Positions 26,915 to 36,090 of a stretch of DNA of 64,000 nucleotides are shown here, piece by piece. Within the stretch, counting starts at the first letter, position 1, and every line of letters begins with the position of its first letter. Origin of the DNA: an uncultured Flavobacteriaceae bacterium (GTDB lineage: Bacteria > Bacteroidota > Bacteroidia > Flavobacteriales > Flavobacteriaceae). A program made the translations under genes and the position numbers. The notes beneath the pieces are model-generated. The model did no database searches and was not told the origin of the DNA. It worked only from the letters and a program-made list of their open reading frames with translations. The stretch spans positions 1 through 64,000 of the forward strand of contig CANLXN010000009.1 in assembly GCA_947495135.1 (NCBI GenBank), in the 5' to 3' direction.

Positions 26915-27727
26915 ATGAAAGAAGAAAATGCCTACATCCTTGGAACAGACACACAAGAACTACATCGCTTAGGAGTTCAACACCAGATTTGGGCAGAAGA
27001 AGCGCAACGGGGCTGGCGTCTGGCCGAATTTAAAGCTGGGCAAACCTTATTAGACCTCGGAAGTGGCCCTGGTTTCTGCACCAAAGAACTGGCCTATATT
27101 GCTGGACAAGAGGGAAAAGTAATTGGAGTTGACTTATCAGCCTCTTTTATTGAACACCTTAAGCAAATCAAATCAATTTACCACCTCAATATAGAAGCAG
27201 TGCTAGCCAATTTCAACCAAATGACACTGGCAAGCGAAAGCATAGACGGTATGTTTTGCAGATGGGCTATGGCTTGGCTTCCTAACCCTGAAGAGGTTTT
27301 AGAAAAAGTATTCAGAGCACTTAAACCCGGAGCTCGAATGGTGATTCATGAATACTACGATTGGTCTACGCACCAAACCGAACCTCAAAAGCCAGCATTG
27401 AATAAAGCAATTGGAGCTGCATTGCAAAGTTTTAAAGATTCACCAGGGCAAATCGATATTGGAAGAAGACTCCCCAGTATTTTAAGCAACCTAGGAATGG
27501 AAATTAAAAGCATAAGACCTATGCCAAAATTAGCAATGCCCAGCAATGTTACTTGGCAATGGCCTAAAACTTTTTATCACAGTTACTTCCCGCGTTTGGT
27601 TGAGATGAACTACCTCACCCCCGAGGAAATTTCCGAAGCATTTAAAGACCTAGAAGAATTGGAACACACAAATGGAGCGACTTTATTTTGCCCTATGATG
27701 GTAGAAGTGATCGCAGAAAAATTATAA
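26915..27727 (+). CDS. Class I SAM-dependent methyltransferase
   Basis: 270 residues. The SAM-binding motif I LLDLGSGPGFCTKEL (about 49-63) and the acidic end of beta-2 (VIGVDLSASFIEHL) are clear, followed by an IDGMFCRWAMAWLPNPEEVLEKV post-motif like the UbiE/Methyltransf_11 group. The substrate is unknown. It stands alone on the plus strand upstream of uvrB. Confidence 0.85.
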   Translation: MKEENAYILGTDTQELHRLGVQHQIWAEEAQRGWRLAEFKAGQTLLDLGSGPGFCTKELAYIAGQEGKVIGVDLSASFIEHLKQIKSIYHLNIEAVLANFNQMTLASESIDGMFCRWAMAWLPNPEEVLEKVFRALKPGARMVIHEYYDWSTHQTEPQKPALNKAIGAALQSFKDSPGQIDIGRRLPSILSNLGMEIKSIRPMPKLAMPSNVTWQWPKTFYHSYFPRLVEMNYLTPEEISEAFKDLEELEHTNGATLFCPMMVEVIAEKL

Positions 27728-27769
27728 ACAACCAAAGCTCCCGAACCTCGTTCTCTGATCAATAATCAT

Positions 27770-27777
27770 TAACTTTG
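27770..27777 (+). promoter_or_regulatory. uvrB -7 element
   Basis: TAACTTTG matches TAnnTTTG and ends 21 bases before the uvrB start. No clear TTG box. Confidence 0.4.
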
Positions 27778-27798
27778 TGAATTAGCCAAAAAACAAAA

Positions 27799-29802
27799 AT
27801 GAAGTTCGAAATAGTATCCGATTTTAAACCCACTGGAGACCAACCAACCGCTATTAAATCCCTGGTGGAGGGTCTGAAGGCAGAAGAACGATACCAAACA
27901 CTTTTGGGAGTTACCGGAAGTGGAAAAACATTTACAGTTGCCAATGTTATCGAAGAAGTCCAAAAACCAACTTTGATTCTTGCGCACAACAAAACACTCG
28001 CAGCGCAATTGTACTCGGAGTTCAAGCAATTCTTTCCAAACAATGCGGTGGAATATTTTGTTTCTTACTACGATTATTACCAGCCAGAAGCTTACATCCC
28101 AACAAGTGGAACATATATAGAAAAAGACCTTTCCATTAATGAGGATATTGAACGTATGCGACTAAGCACTACCTCTTCTCTACTTTCAGGAAGAAGAGAT
28201 GTAATAGTGGTAGCTTCTGTTTCTTGCTTGTACGGTATTGGAAACCCCGTAGAATTTCAGAAAAATGTGATCACGTTGGAGAAAGATCAACTTATTTCTC
28301 GTACAAAACTATTACATCAATTAGTTCAAAACCTCTACTCCAGAACAGAAGCGGATTTCAATAATGGTAACTTTAGAATAAAAGGAGATACGGTCGATGT
28401 CTACCCTGGCTATGCAGAATTTGCATTTAGAATTCACTTTTTTGGTGATGAGATTGAGGAAATTGAAGCTTTTGATCCAGTGACCAATGAGGTGATTGAA
28501 AAGTATGAACGGCTCACCATTTATGCGGCGAATATGTTCGTTACCTCGCAAGATGTATTGCAAGGTGCTATACACGAAATTCAAGATGACCTCGTAAAAC
28601 AAGTAGATTACTTCAAGGAAATAGGAAAGCATCTGGAGGCAAAACGACTGGAAGAACGCACTAATTTTGATCTAGAAATGATTCGAGAATTAGGCTATTG
28701 TAGCGGAATTGAAAACTATTCTCGTTATTTAGATCGCAGGTTACCAGGGACACGTCCGTTCTGCTTGCTAGATTATTTCCCAGATGACTATTTGATGGTA
28801 GTAGACGAAAGTCACGTTTCCATTTCACAAGTAGGTGCCATGTATGGTGGAGATAGAAGTAGAAAAGAGAATTTGGTGGAATACGGCTTCCGACTACCAG
28901 CAGCTATGGACAACCGACCGCTGAAGTTCGAAGAATTTGAATCCCTCCAAAATCAGGTAATCTATGTGAGTGCTACTCCAGCCGATTATGAGTTGGAGAA
29001 AACGGATGGTGTATATGTCGAGCAGATTATTCGACCAACAGGATTATTAGATCCACCCATTGAAATTCGCCCTAGTTTAAATCAGATCGATGATCTGTTA
29101 GAAGAAATTCAGTTACGAGTGGAAAAAGATGAGCGCGTATTGGTAACTACGCTCACTAAAAGAATGGCAGAAGAGCTGACTAAATATATGTCGCGTATTC
29201 AAATTAGATGTCGTTATATTCATAGTGATGTAGATACGCTTGAACGTGTAGAAATTATGCAAGACCTTCGTTTAGGTATTTTTGATGTACTTGTTGGAGT
29301 TAATTTATTGAGAGAAGGACTGGATTTGCCAGAAGTATCGTTGGTAGCGATTCTGGACGCAGATAAAGAAGGTTTTTTGAGAAGTGCCAGATCACTTACC
29401 CAAACAGTGGGGAGAGCCGCACGTCACATTAATGGTAAAGCCATTCTGTATGCGGATAAAATCACCAAAAGTATGCAGGCCACAATGGACGCCACGGAAT
29501 ACAGAAGAAATAAGCAGATTGCATACAATAAAGAGCACGGTATTACACCAACGGCCATCAAAAAGTCCTTAAACAATGCCTTGACCAAACCGAAAACCGA
29601 TGCCTATACATTCGAAACGGCTGAAAGTTTAGCAGCGGAACAGGAAGGAGAATACCTAACGAAAGCACAGTTAGAAAAGAAAATAAGAGACACCAGAAAG
29701 GCAATGGAAAAAGCCGCAAAGGATTTGGACTTCATGTCGGCCGCAAAATTAAGGGATACTATTAAAAGATACCAAGATAAGTTGGCCGAAGTCAATAAAT
29801 AG
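27799..29802 (+). CDS. uvrB: Excinuclease ABC subunit B
   Basis: Damage-verifying helicase of nucleotide excision repair, loaded by UvrA and partnered with UvrC. The 667 residues are full length: Walker A GVTGSGKT (about 36-43), the beta-hairpin region VSYYDYYQPEAYIP that is threaded between strands, the DESHVSISQ Walker B-like motif, the helicase C domain (LLREGLDLPEVSLVAILDADKEGF) and a C-terminal UVR domain (about 625-660) that contacts UvrC. Confidence 0.98.
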   Translation: MKFEIVSDFKPTGDQPTAIKSLVEGLKAEERYQTLLGVTGSGKTFTVANVIEEVQKPTLILAHNKTLAAQLYSEFKQFFPNNAVEYFVSYYDYYQPEAYIPTSGTYIEKDLSINEDIERMRLSTTSSLLSGRRDVIVVASVSCLYGIGNPVEFQKNVITLEKDQLISRTKLLHQLVQNLYSRTEADFNNGNFRIKGDTVDVYPGYAEFAFRIHFFGDEIEEIEAFDPVTNEVIEKYERLTIYAANMFVTSQDVLQGAIHEIQDDLVKQVDYFKEIGKHLEAKRLEERTNFDLEMIRELGYCSGIENYSRYLDRRLPGTRPFCLLDYFPDDYLMVVDESHVSISQVGAMYGGDRSRKENLVEYGFRLPAAMDNRPLKFEEFESLQNQVIYVSATPADYELEKTDGVYVEQIIRPTGLLDPPIEIRPSLNQIDDLLEEIQLRVEKDERVLVTTLTKRMAEELTKYMSRIQIRCRYIHSDVDTLERVEIMQDLRLGIFDVLVGVNLLREGLDLPEVSLVAILDADKEGFLRSARSLTQTVGRAARHINGKAILYADKITKSMQATMDATEYRRNKQIAYNKEHGITPTAIKKSLNNALTKPKTDAYTFETAESLAAEQEGEYLTKAQLEKKIRDTRKAMEKAAKDLDFMSAAKLRDTIKRYQDKLAEVNK

Positions 29803-29858
29803 TATTCAGTAAAATTAAAAAATTATACATCGTCTATCGAATATCATAACTAGCAAAA

Positions 29859-30638
29859 ATGCACCATCCAGATTCTACACGATTAAATAAAGCAATAAGC
29901 GACAGTGGCTTTTGTTCACGCCGACAAGCAGACACCTTAATTGAAAAAGGCAAGGTTACTGTAAATGGGGAAATTGCAGGCCTAGGTGATAGAGTGATGC
30001 CTGGTGATGACATTAAAGTAGACGGAAAAGCCCTTTCAGAAAAAGAAAATTTAGTCTATATCGCATTGAATAAACCCGTTGGAATCACTTGCACCACAGA
30101 TCGCAGAATCGAAGGAAACGTGGTCGACTTTATCAATCATAAGGAAAGAATATTTCACATTGGAAGACTCGATAAACCGAGTGAAGGATTACTCTTAATG
30201 ACCAATGACGGTGATATTGTAAATAAAATTTTGCGTGCAGGTAATAGCCACGAAAAGGAATATATCGTAAAAGTGGATAGACCGATCACGCCCGATTTTA
30301 TTAAACGTATGAGTAGTGGAGTTCCTATTCTCGACACTGTTACCAAAAACTGCGTAGTGGAAAGAATAAGCAGGAACACATTTAAAATTATTTTAGTACA
30401 AGGATTGAACAGGCAAATTAGACGGATGTGCGAGTATTTAGGCTATGAAGTGCTCGAATTAAAGCGGGAACGCATTATGAATATTTCGCTGGGAAAACTT
30501 CCTATTGGTAAATGGCGTGATCTAACGCAAGCCGAGTTGGATGGGTTAAAAAAATCACTACAGGATTCTGACAACAGCTCTTATGTAGATCGGCAAGCAA
30601 AGGGAACTGTTGGAAAACGAAGGCGTGGTAGGAATTAA
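29859..30638 (+). CDS. rluF: 23S rRNA pseudouridine synthase, RluF-type
   Basis: 259 residues. An N-terminal S4 RNA-binding domain (about 8-60, RLNKAISDSGFCSRRQADTL) precedes the RsuA/RluB/E/F catalytic domain with the active Asp in GRLDKPSEGLLLMTNDG and the QGLNRQIRRMCEYLGYEV motif. It makes pseudouridine in 23S rRNA; the RluF assignment (U2604) rests on overall resemblance and is less sure than the family. The tail is basic (GKRRRGRN). It lies 56 bases after uvrB. Confidence 0.85.
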   Translation: MHHPDSTRLNKAISDSGFCSRRQADTLIEKGKVTVNGEIAGLGDRVMPGDDIKVDGKALSEKENLVYIALNKPVGITCTTDRRIEGNVVDFINHKERIFHIGRLDKPSEGLLLMTNDGDIVNKILRAGNSHEKEYIVKVDRPITPDFIKRMSSGVPILDTVTKNCVVERISRNTFKIILVQGLNRQIRRMCEYLGYEVLELKRERIMNISLGKLPIGKWRDLTQAELDGLKKSLQDSDNSSYVDRQAKGTVGKRRRGRN

Positions 30639-30667
30639 AAGATCAATTTACCAAAACTAAACTTCTT

Positions 30668-30713
30668 CAAAAAAAGTGATCACGCACCGATTGAGTAATG
30701 CGTGATCTTTTCA
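30668..30713. terminator. Bidirectional terminator between rluF and hsp20
   Basis: GATCACGCA (30678-30686) pairs with TGCGTGATC (30699-30707). The A run to its left is a T run for minus-strand transcription, so it serves the Hsp20 gene best. Confidence 0.8.
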
Positions 30714-30738
30714 ACTAACTAACCAAATTAAATTTCAA

Positions 30739-31173
30739 TTATGAAATCTCAACCATTTTCTTCATATCCTTCTTCACCTCCAATTTTGGAAGTGTTATGG
30801 ATAAAATGCCATCTACGTATGTAGCTTTAATATCTTCTACATTTATCGCTTCTGACAAAGTAAAAGAGCGTTTAAAACTACCGTAATTAAATTCTTTTCT
30901 AGTAAACTGCGTATTCTTTTCGGTTTCTGAAGAAGCTCGGTTTGGGACCAATTTCGAGGATACCGTTAATACATCTTTTTCAACTTCCACTGCAAAGTCA
31001 TTCTTATTTAAACCTGGTGCAGCAAGCTCGAGTACAAAAGTCGTCAAAGTTTCGGAAATATTGACTTTGGGATTGCTAAAGTTTTCATAATTAACCGAAT
31101 CCAGTCTATTATCGGTTAAAAAATCATCTAAAATAGAAGATAACAATGGATGTTTTCTGTTTATAATTTTCAT
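30739..31173 (-). CDS. Hsp20/alpha-crystallin family small heat shock protein
   Basis: 144 residues. ATP-independent holdase chaperone that binds unfolding proteins. The alpha-crystallin domain spans about 35-135 (PKVNISETLTTFVLELAAPGLNKNDFAVEVEKD, FKRSFTLSE, ATYVDGILSITLPK), in the usual order. The N-terminal arm is short. It is transcribed alone from the minus strand. No CIRCE element was seen upstream. Confidence 0.93.
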   Translation of the reverse strand: MKIINRKHPLLSSILDDFLTDNRLDSVNYENFSNPKVNISETLTTFVLELAAPGLNKNDFAVEVEKDVLTVSSKLVPNRASSETEKNTQFTRKEFNYGSFKRSFTLSEAINVEDIKATYVDGILSITLPKLEVKKDMKKMVEIS

Positions 31174-31326
31174 ATCAAAGGTGTTTTTAAATTTATAAAA
31201 CCACTATTGCAATATGAGTTCCAAAACAAATAAACTGCTATTTTGTCCTATATCAATCCACTTTAACTGCCTAAATGGCGGTTTTTATGCAGAATTACAC
31301 CTATTTTGTCTAGTGTTGAAAGTTTG

Positions 31327-31722
31327 CTAATTGTAGTACGTTTGAAAAATCTCAATCAATTTATTCGCAGGTATTACCTTATCCTCGTACTCGTTCATTT
31401 TGATCAGAATCTGATCGATCGCGCCTGGACGTATTCCCATTCTCAAACCGAAATTTCTCAAAACAACTATTTCATTTTCGTGCGTTTCGCGATCTACATT
31501 CATCACAAGTACCAATTTATGGAAATGGGTAATTCGTTCCACTTCAGAAGTGATTACTTTGGAAGCTATTGGCGTTTTAAAGAGTTCATCTACTTCCTCA
31601 GAAGAAAGATTCATTCTACTGCCAATGCGATGAATAAAATCATATTCAGCAGAAGTTACTTTGCTGTCTGCATTAGCCAAAACAATAAGGTCGCTTAAAA
31701 GTGCTTTTTGGTCTGAGTTCAT
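31327..31722 (-). CDS. TerB-like family protein
   Basis: 131 residues, all helical. The N-terminal LLSDLIVLANADSKVTSAEYDFIHRIGSRMNLS block is the TerB/DjlA-like signature, in which a conserved acidic D/E pattern may bind metal. TerB homologues occur with tellurite resistance and as stand-alone proteins of unknown role; no other ter genes are nearby. Confidence 0.75.
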   Translation of the reverse strand: MNSDQKALLSDLIVLANADSKVTSAEYDFIHRIGSRMNLSSEEVDELFKTPIASKVITSEVERITHFHKLVLVMNVDRETHENEIVVLRNFGLRMGIRPGAIDQILIKMNEYEDKVIPANKLIEIFQTYYN

Positions 31723-31732
31723 GCCGTAAAAA

Positions 31733-31803
31733 TAAAAAAAATCCCGATGCAGCCACTTTTATCTCAATTAATATTGAGTATTTGGACTACACCGGGATTT
31801 AAA
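31733..31803 (-). terminator. Terminator with nested hairpins
   Basis: Outer arms AAATCCCG (about 31737-31745) and CGGGATTT (31793-31800) enclose an inner stem CTCAAT/ATTGAG (31764-31779). On the minus strand a T run follows the outer stem. It lies just past the small exported protein gene. Confidence 0.65.
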
Positions 31804-31815
31804 AATTCTGCTTTT

Positions 31816-32151
31816 TTAGTTCTCAGAAACCAAAACAAAATTGAAAGAATATACTTTCCCCTCTTCTAAGTTTGCATTGATTTTATGATAGTTGAGACGG
31901 TTCTTTACATAGCTATCCACATGTGCATCATCTGTCTTTACGGAAACCACTACAATTTCATGCTCTTCGTTCAACATAAATTTTACATGGGCAATTTGCT
32001 TTTTCTCTACTATGAAGTCTGGCGATTTCAATAATTCCGACAGTTCTTCAGAAGTGGTAGGGTCTTTTTCGTCTTTTGGCAAATTAACTGCCGATACGGT
32101 TGTTCCTACTAATAGCAATAACGCCATTAGTGTAGCTTTCAGTTTTTTCAT
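31816..32151 (-). CDS. Small exported protein, TonB-C-like domain
   Basis: 111 residues from the ATG at 32151, which begins a clear signal peptide (MKKLKATLMALLLLVGTTVSA, cleavage about 21); the open frame extends upstream but this is the natural start. The mature 90 residues have the pattern HVKFMLNEEHEIVVVSVKTDD...VKNRLNYHKI, similar to the fold of TonB C-terminal domains, without any inner-membrane anchor or proline-rich linker. Likely periplasmic; function unknown. Confidence 0.65.
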   Translation of the reverse strand: MKKLKATLMALLLLVGTTVSAVNLPKDEKDPTTSEELSELLKSPDFIVEKKQIAHVKFMLNEEHEIVVVSVKTDDAHVDSYVKNRLNYHKINANLEEGKVYSFNFVLVSEN

Positions 32152-32305
32152 AATTGTTCGTTTTTGTTCTTCCAAGGAATTGACCAAGAAAGAGATTGAT
32201 GAATAAATGATTGATATTCTATAGACGCTCATTTAGCCCTCATCGTTACTCAACAACCTGACATTTAACTCATTATTAACCTTATGCTCTATTAAATTAA
32301 CATAA

Positions 32306-32340
32306 AAAAGCCTTCACTCAAAAAGAATGAAGGCTTCAAA
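32306..32340 (-). terminator. sucC terminator
   Basis: AAGCCTTCA (about 32308-32316) pairs with TGAAGGCTT (about 32328-32336), followed on the minus strand by a T run. It lies 32 bases past the sucC stop. Confidence 0.85.
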
Positions 32341-32371
32341 CACCTTATAAAAAGGTACTTAAGTAAATTAT

Positions 32372-33562
32372 TTAAGCCAAAACAGCCTGGACTTTATCCG
32401 CAGCTTCTTGAAACTCTACCGCAGACTGTACATCCAATCCACTATTATCGATTAATTCTTTTGCGATATCCGCATTGGTTCCTTGTAGGCGAACAATAAT
32501 AGGTACTTCTATGTTACCCATATTTTTGTATGCATCAACAATTCCTTGAGCTACTCTATCGCATCGAACAATTCCACCAAAGATATTTACCAGAATTGCC
32601 TTTACATTAGGATCTTTTAAAATCAATTTAAAAGCTGCTTCCACGCGTTCAGCATCTGCAGTTCCACCAACATCAAGAAAGTTCGCTGGCTCACCACCGG
32701 CTTGTTTAATCAAGTCCATAGTTGCCATTGCCAATCCAGCTCCATTTACCATACAACCAACATTACCATCAAGATCAACATAGTTAAGACCAACTTCGCC
32801 AGCTTCTACTTCAATGGGATTCTCCTCGCGCACATCTCGCATAGCCAAGTAGTCTTTATGACGGTACAAGGCATTCGCATCCAAAGATACTTTTGCATCC
32901 ACAGCAATTACTCGATCATCACTTGTTTTTAGCACCGGATTAATTTCAAATAGAGAAGAATCGGATTTAGTGTAGGCCGTATAAAGGGCATACACGAATT
33001 TGGTCATTTCTTTAAAAGCCTTTCCACTTAGTCCAAGATTGAAAGCAACACGACGCGCTTGAAATCCTAACAACCCAGCAGCAGGATCAATTTCTTCTGT
33101 AAAAATTAAGTGTGGAGTCTCTTCGGCAACTGTTTCAATATCCATTCCTCCCTCAGTAGAATACATAATCATGTTTCTACCAGTAGCTCTATTGAGCAAG
33201 ACACTCATATAATATTCTTCTGGTTCACTATCGCCTGGATAGTAAACATCTTCGGTCACTAACACTTGATGCACTTTTTTACCCTCAGCACTTGTTTGAG
33301 GAGTAATAAGATTCATCCCGATAATTTGACCTGCTATTTCTTTTACTTCGTCTAAATTTTTAGCAAGCTTTACACCGCCACCTTTACCACGTCCACCTGC
33401 ATGTATCTGTGCTTTAATTACGTGCCATCCAGTTCCGGTTTCTTCGGTTAGTTTTTTAGCCGCAGCAACCGCTTCATCTGGTGTATGAGCGACGATACCA
33501 CGTTGGATATTTACTCCAAAACTATTTAATATTTCTTTTCCTTGATATTCGTGTAAATTCAT
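32372..33562 (-). CDS. sucC: Succinyl-CoA ligase (ADP-forming) subunit beta
   Basis: TCA-cycle enzyme making ATP (or GTP) from succinyl-CoA with SucD. The 396 residues show the N-terminal ATP-grasp domain (MNLHEYQGKEIL, AQIHAGGRGKGGGVKLAK) and the CoA-ligase-like domain (VNGAGLAMATMDLI, NFLDVGGTA, ILVNIFGGIVRCDRVAQGI). sucD is not adjacent. A TACTTTTG -7 element (33586-33593) lies 24 bases upstream. Confidence 0.97.
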   Translation of the reverse strand: MNLHEYQGKEILNSFGVNIQRGIVAHTPDEAVAAAKKLTEETGTGWHVIKAQIHAGGRGKGGGVKLAKNLDEVKEIAGQIIGMNLITPQTSAEGKKVHQVLVTEDVYYPGDSEPEEYYMSVLLNRATGRNMIMYSTEGGMDIETVAEETPHLIFTEEIDPAAGLLGFQARRVAFNLGLSGKAFKEMTKFVYALYTAYTKSDSSLFEINPVLKTSDDRVIAVDAKVSLDANALYRHKDYLAMRDVREENPIEVEAGEVGLNYVDLDGNVGCMVNGAGLAMATMDLIKQAGGEPANFLDVGGTADAERVEAAFKLILKDPNVKAILVNIFGGIVRCDRVAQGIVDAYKNMGNIEVPIIVRLQGTNADIAKELIDNSGLDVQSAVEFQEAADKVQAVLA

Positions 33563-33585
33563 TTTGAATTGTTTTTTTCAGATCA

Positions 33586-33593
33586 CAAAAGTA
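33586..33593 (-). promoter_or_regulatory. sucC -7 element
   Basis: Minus-strand TACTTTTG matches TAnnTTTG 24 bases before the start; the TTG box is not clear. Confidence 0.4.
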
Positions 33594-33698
33594 TGAAATG
33601 TTGAACGATTGGACTAATCTTTTTTGGATGGTTTTGCATTCGGAGACACATAGAAGATGGACCAACTAAATAAAGAAGCTCATGAAAGCTCGAAAGAA

Positions 33699-35954
33699 TT
33701 AATTTGCGACCTCACTAATGAATTTAATTCGGTACAACCGAAGTTCTTCATCATCATAATCACCGTCAAACTCTTCCATAGCATCACTAATCTTATCTGT
33801 TTCCGCTTCGATAAAATAATCATGAATCTCTTCTTGTTGATCCTCATCAAGCACTTCTTCAATCCAGTAATCAATATTCAATTTGGTTCCGCTGTATACG
33901 ATGGCTTCCATTTCACTGATAAAATCGGGCATATCCAACCCTTTGGCAGCCGCAATATCGTTTAGCGAAAGTTTTCGATCCACATTTTGAATAATGTATA
34001 ATTTTAAAGCACTATTAGTACCCGTAGACTTTACAACAAAATCGTCTGGACGAGAAATATCATTTTCCTCAACGTATTCCTTTATAATAGATACAAAAGA
34101 GGCACCATATTTTTTGGCCTTTCCCTCTCCTACTCCATGAACATTTGAAAGTTCTTCTATAGTAATAGGATATTTCAGAGCCATATCTTCCAAAGAAGGG
34201 TCTTGAAATATTACAAATGGTGGCAGACTTAACTTATTTGCCACTTTCTTTCGCTCTGCTTTCAGAAGTGAAAACAAATTCTCATCGGCAACTAATCCTG
34301 TACCCTTTTGGTCTGTAATGATCGTATCATCATTGGCTTCTTTAAAACTATGGTCTTCCGTCATCATAAAAGAAACGGGGTTCTTGATAAACTCTTCTCC
34401 CGAAGGATTTAATTTCACCACTCCATAAGTCTCAATATCTTTTTTAAGCATTCCCGTAACCAAAACCTGTCGCAATAACGCCATCCAATATTCTGATTCA
34501 TGCTCATTACCGCAACCAAAGAAATCTTGGCTATCGGTTCTGTGCGACTTGATCAATGCATTTACATTTCCTACCAATACATTTACTACTTCTTTGGATT
34601 TGTATTGTTGGTTTGTTTTCTGAATGACTTCGAGAAGCATCTTTACATCATCTTTCGCCTCATGTTGCTTCTTCGGGTTTCGCATGTTGTCATCCATGTC
34701 ACCACCCTCTCCGGTTGCATTATCAAATTCTTCACCAAAATAATGGAGAATAAACTTTCTACGAGACATGGAGGTTTCACAAAATGCCACCACTTCCTGA
34801 AGAAGTGCATGTCCAATTTCCTGCTCAGCAACAGGCTTGCCACTCATGAATTTCTCGAGCTTCTCTATGTCTTTGTAACTGTAATAAGCCAAGCAATGTC
34901 CTTCTCCGCCATCTCTTCCTGCCCTACCAGTTTCTTGATAATAAGACTCTATACTTTTTGGAATATCATTATGAATTACAAACCGCACATCTGGTTTATC
35001 TATCCCCATTCCAAAAGCGATGGTCGCCACTACCACATCTGCATCTTCCATAAGGAACATATCTTGATGTTTTACTCTGGTTTTTGCATCCAAGCCTGCG
35101 TGATATGGTACTGCTTTCACCCCATTTACCTGAAGGGTTTGTGCGAGTTCTTCTACACGCTTCCTACTCAAACAATAGATAATACCACTCTTATTTTCAT
35201 TTTGCTTCACAAATCGAGTAATGTCGGAATCTACATTTTTTGTTTTCGGACGAATCTCATAATATAAGTTTGGTCTATTGAAAGAGGCCTTAAAGGTGTT
35301 TGCACTTTGAATAGCTAAATTTTTCAATATATCCTCCTGTACTTTCGGGGTTGCTGTTGCGGTAAGACCAATAATAGGAATGTTGTCTCCAATACGTTCA
35401 ATAATTCTTCGAAGATTTCTGTATTCTGGCCTAAAATCATGCCCCCACTCACTAATACAGTGGGCTTCATCAATAGCCACAAATGAAATGGTTTCAGAAT
35501 TTAAAAAATCGATGTTCTCCTCCTTAGTTAGCGACTCTGGAGCCACATAAAGCAATTTGGTGATGCCTTCAGAAATATCACTCTTTACCTTTTTGACCTC
35601 CGTTTTATTCAAGGATGAATTCAATACGTGGGCAACACCTTCTTCTGAAGAAAGCGCTCTTAAAGCATCTACTTGATTTTTCATCAAAGCAATAAGAGGT
35701 GAGACCACAATTGCGGTTCCTTCATTCATAAGTGCTGGAAGCTGATAACAAAGAGACTTTCCTCCACCGGTAGGCATGATTACGAAGGTATTCTGTTTAT
35801 CGAGTATGCTTTTAACTACCTCCTCTTGGAGTCCTTTAAATTGCGAAAACCCAAAATATTTTTTGAGTGATGCGTACAAATCTTTTTCGCTCACGCTAGT
35901 CGTATTAATTTCTATAGCTGGATGTAAATTAAAATTGTATGAACTAGAGAACAA
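33699..35954 (-). CDS. recQ: ATP-dependent DNA helicase RecQ
   Basis: 3'-5' helicase of recombination and fork repair. The 751 residues give the superfamily 2 core (Walker A MPTGGGKSLCYQLPAL; DEAH box in AIDEAHCISEWGHDFRPEY; motif VI YYQETGRAGRDG), the RecQ zinc-binding and winged-helix domains, one HRDC domain (about 535-620) and an acidic C-terminal extension of about 120 residues containing a helix-turn-helix-like part (LSLNDIAAAKGLDMPDFI). The long tail is usual for Bacteroidetes RecQ. The first ATG gives 20 extra residues; a GTG at 35894 (VSEKDLYASLKKYFG) may be the true start. Confidence 0.95.
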   Translation of the reverse strand: MFSSSYNFNLHPAIEINTTSVSEKDLYASLKKYFGFSQFKGLQEEVVKSILDKQNTFVIMPTGGGKSLCYQLPALMNEGTAIVVSPLIALMKNQVDALRALSSEEGVAHVLNSSLNKTEVKKVKSDISEGITKLLYVAPESLTKEENIDFLNSETISFVAIDEAHCISEWGHDFRPEYRNLRRIIERIGDNIPIIGLTATATPKVQEDILKNLAIQSANTFKASFNRPNLYYEIRPKTKNVDSDITRFVKQNENKSGIIYCLSRKRVEELAQTLQVNGVKAVPYHAGLDAKTRVKHQDMFLMEDADVVVATIAFGMGIDKPDVRFVIHNDIPKSIESYYQETGRAGRDGGEGHCLAYYSYKDIEKLEKFMSGKPVAEQEIGHALLQEVVAFCETSMSRRKFILHYFGEEFDNATGEGGDMDDNMRNPKKQHEAKDDVKMLLEVIQKTNQQYKSKEVVNVLVGNVNALIKSHRTDSQDFFGCGNEHESEYWMALLRQVLVTGMLKKDIETYGVVKLNPSGEEFIKNPVSFMMTEDHSFKEANDDTIITDQKGTGLVADENLFSLLKAERKKVANKLSLPPFVIFQDPSLEDMALKYPITIEELSNVHGVGEGKAKKYGASFVSIIKEYVEENDISRPDDFVVKSTGTNSALKLYIIQNVDRKLSLNDIAAAKGLDMPDFISEMEAIVYSGTKLNIDYWIEEVLDEDQQEEIHDYFIEAETDKISDAMEEFDGDYDDEELRLYRIKFISEVAN

Positions 35955-36090
35955 TTGTAATTTAGCAACCTATTTGGTTATGTTGTATCTATTAGTTGTA
36001 TTTGGGGAGCAAGACAAATTTTAAAATGCTTTGCGTAACTAAATATAGTGAAAAAGTTAAACAGCGACAAACTTAACAAAGTCTAAAATT

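Noticed and set aside
34500-35267. 255-residue open frame on the plus strand inside recQ
   Set aside because: It is the mirror of conserved helicase motifs on the minus strand and shows no protein-like pattern of its own.
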